From positions 5,931,501 through 5,995,500 of the forward strand of contig NC_054084.1 in assembly GCF_017562075.2 (NCBI RefSeq): a DNA stretch of 64,000 bases. The letters are read 5' to 3'. The notes beneath the pieces were generated by a model that saw only the letters and a list, made by a program, of their open reading frames with translations, was not told where the DNA came from and made no database searches. Position 1 is the first letter of the stretch; every line of letters begins with the position of its first letter. This DNA comes from Anopheles merus. Taxonomy: Eukaryota; Arthropoda; Insecta; Diptera; Culicidae. The position numbers and the translations under genes were made by a program. Shown piece by piece: positions 61,712 to 64,000 of the stretch.

Positions 61712-63507
61712 TTGGATCCATTTACGAAACTGTTGACGTAGATGCGCTCCTGGCGCTGCTCATTGATAAAATTCATATTCCTCGGACGGACCCCAGCGGA
61801 CATTCCCACGCACGCCAGCCCTGGGAGGATGAGAATTCCAAAGAAGAAAAAATATTCATATACTTTATTGTGCTTATGTGTATCCATCCCCCTTTTCTGC
61901 TTTCATGCAGCATTTGATTGATTTGAATGGAAGTTATTTCAGCATCGCTTCCTTTCCACAGTACAGATAAGCATATTACTGTTTTGAATTGCCCCGCAGA
62001 ACGTTAACGCTATCCTGTCGATTGCAGTGGTAATTAAAAAAAAATATTGTTACGATCTTATACATCTTATCCTTTTGGCAATAGAAAGGAATACTAACTG
62101 CACCTTCAGGATATAACATTTTAGATAAAATTTGTGAAACGCCTCGCAACATACCGCATTAAATATGAAGAGATGTATATGCTCGAACCCCTCAATCAAC
62201 AACACATGCTGCTACACAAACAAATGATGTTCACATTGCAAGAAAGCTTCCCCCATTCTTCTGTATCCCACCGGGACAGCTACAGTACACAAACATACAC
62301 CATTTCCCCGAAAATTGACTCCCGAAGGACGTACGAGACGTCCTACACAACAGCCCTATCCCTCAATTGTTTGTACATTAACGCCTCTTCCGGCCTTGCT
62401 TCCTGCAGCGCGCTGCTACTGCGGGCATGTTTATGCTTCTACGGTACCGCCGAACGATGACAAACGGGGTAGCATGGTAGCATGCACACGCAAACATCCT
62501 TGATGCAAAAATGTTGCGCAGTAACGTATCAAACGAGTAACTCATTCCATATCGGGTGCGAGCACTTCCTTCGATTCGAGCCGGGTCGAACACATCTTTT
62601 TCTTGTGAGGCCTTGACGGCACAAACTTGGCGCACGATGGCCCCTATGTCGTGTCCTTCAACGCAATTCATTGGTGATCGTGGGAGGGCGGATGAGAAAG
62701 CATTTTCCACAGCCGATGTCATTAACTCGCCACGTGTTGTGGAAGGACACGGGACTTACGGGAGCGCACGTAGCTTAGAGTACCTTCCTGGCATCGTTTC
62801 ATTGCAATGATTAAGAATTGTTTGTTTCTTTCCTGCGTTCCTGAAACAAATAAGTGGTCACAAAGAATTAGTTTAAAGTAAAAAGAAATGTATCGTCCGT
62901 CTTTATTACATGTTCCCGAGATTATTCGTTTTTCTTCCTCTCTCTCTATCTCTCTTCACGCGCCAATCGTTCGCAATATTTGATAATAATAGTAGTATCA
63001 GGGTACAAGGTGAACTCCACACCACACGGACAGATCCATCTTACACCGTTCTGCTCTTACAATTATTTGCTTAATTATTAAAAGGGATCCACCACGACGG
63101 CGTTCACGGTGCGGAGACGGTAGAAACACCGGACCGAACAAAACGAGACATTCAACCGTGGTGCGAATGTATAAAACTACATCACTTCTCACTCTGTGTT
63201 CCAGTTGTTTTTCTTTTCAGTTGCGTGTTTCTTTTTTTCTCTCTCTCTCTCTCTTCTGTGTCACCGATGTGTGTGGTGTTGGGAGATTCAACACGTTGGT
63301 GCGATCGTACGCGATCCTCGCTCGCGAAAATGGGAAAGCAAATGCATGTTTTAAATCTTTTCCCTTAGTCGTGCACATTCATTTGCTATCTAAAGTCGCG
63401 TTCGTTTTCATTCGATTTGTTTCGCTTCCATCATGATTGCTGATATCAGGTTCACTTGTGTTTCTCTCTTCCTCTTCCGCTTTTCTGAGCAATATTTAAA
63501 ATAGGAA

Positions 63508-63663
63508 TCATTTCCAGATATGGTAAGTCACTAGCAGAGAGTCGTTGAGCTTTTCAATGTGTTGGTGGCCGGTTCCTACCACCTCCTTCGCTATAAATTT
63601 CTGCACCGGATGAAGCAAACCCGGAACGGAACAAAAGTACGTAACATTGTATCTATATGTGTA
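63508..63663 (-). other. Possible terminal exon of a leftward gene (very uncertain)
   Basis: A 51-codon open segment ending TGA at 63508, with protein-like composition (QKFIAKEVVG, HIEKLNDSLL) but no ATG and no recognised family. A minus-strand AATAAA (plus tttatt, about 62901-62906) lies 600 bp downstream, as a 3' UTR would need. Competing reading: on the plus strand the same place has a strong donor (ATATG then GTAAGT at about 63522), with TATAAAA at about 63168 upstream. Confidence 0.15.
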
Positions 63664-64000
63664 TCAGGTGTTAAGCGAGACGGGCGAGACGTACCGGCGG
63701 TCGTACTCTTCTAACATCTAACAACGATGAGAAACGATTGAAATTTAAGAGAGCATTCGTTAACGATTGTAATTGTGTGTATAAATATATGTATAGGGAG
63801 TTTATATATGTATATAATTTTTAACCGTATATTATCGCACTACGGGATTTCAAATTTGCAGTTCTCCCTTGCTCCAAACTTTTAACAAAACCTATCCACC
63901 AAATGCAATGCTCTTTCCACGCTAATATAAACTATCTGTAAATACGCTTCGAACTAGTGCACAGGTAATAATTGTATAGAAAGGAATCAGTGTTTGTTCG

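Larger units (their letters stand above)
54241..64000. other. Region upstream of IA-2, no secure gene
   Basis: Nearly 10 kb without a recognisable protein. Likely holds IA-2 5' UTR exon(s) and promoter. Visible structure: a candidate untranslated exon ending at 57039 (minus), four CACTGG boxes (59463-59501), two GC-rich inverted repeats (59628-59735), an (AAG)n tract (59999-60039), motif copy I (60141-60158), a giant (CA)n array (61511-61709), and conflicting exon-like signals at 62899-63663. Open frames at about 60550-61050 and 62378-62722 are not recognised. Confidence 0.5.

Noticed and set aside
61332..61917. Long Cys-Val and His-Thr open frames
   Set aside because: Pure translation of the (CA)n microsatellite on either strand.
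62378..62722. 114-codon minus-strand ATG frame
   Set aside because: Some protein-like stretches but no recognised family and no splice or poly(A) context.
1..64000. tRNA genes
   Set aside because: Searched by eye for B-box GGTTCGANNCC on both strands; near matches (for example about 19767) lack an A box and a cloverleaf.

Overview
This window looks like nuclear DNA from a mosquito, most likely an Anopheles species. The evidence is a set of intron-containing insect-type genes (a secreted chitin deacetylase, CHID1, a membrane-anchored SDR, the neuroendocrine vesicle protein IA-2/PTPRN, the spliceosomal LSm7), GT-AG introns from about 70 bp to over 9 kb, very abundant (CA)n and (CT)n microsatellites, and traces of MITE and hAT-type elements. 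There are no operons, CRISPR arrays or prokaryotic signals. Species assignment is inference from gene content and texture. All splice sites were placed by eye from reading frame, phase and GT-AG, and every junction in the five main gene models is phase-consistent.

Layout. Bases 1-9.0 kb contain no supportable coding exon and are dominated by microsatellites; this may be intron or 5' flank of a leftward gene whose candidate untranslated first exon ends at 9097. LSm7 (9981-10451, +) lies head-to-head with that exon. A 525-residue chitin deacetylase (18013-11349, -; five coding exons; signal peptide, CBM14, LDLa, CE4) follows, with a 4.6 kb first intron carrying a fold-back MITE. An unassigned small minus-strand ORF (20239-19931) runs into the end of an apparent hAT element. 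CHID1 (20765-22177, +; four exons; 398 aa) converges on an SDR16C/RDH10-like dehydrogenase (32258-22593, -; five exons; 324 aa). Then comes a long AT-rich, low-complexity region (about 34.3-41.1 kb), probably containing the 3' UTR of the last gene, IA-2 (54123-41150, -; five coding exons; 1040 aa), whose 5' UTR is spliced at 54240. The right 10 kb (54.2-64 kb) is upstream sequence without a secure gene.

How the genes relate. Two neighbouring genes act on chitin or chitin-like glycans (secreted deacetylase, lysosomal/secreted GH18-like CHID1). The SDR is predicted to be a lipid-membrane retinol/steroid-type dehydrogenase. IA-2 is a dense-core-vesicle receptor-type pseudophosphatase; here not only the WPD aspartate but also the signature cysteine is replaced (Ser937).

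Most notable unexplained signal. A short composite motif, approximately GCGCCTAAAtGTATGCAAT in either orientation, recurs about ten times between 34.5 and 60.2 kb, i.e. in the introns, 3' region and upstream region of IA-2. I found no good copy in the first 34 kb. Three copies sit within 75 bp, about 150-225 bp upstream of a TATATAAAA box and a perfect 10-bp-arm inverted repeat, which together look like an uncharacterised regulatory module.
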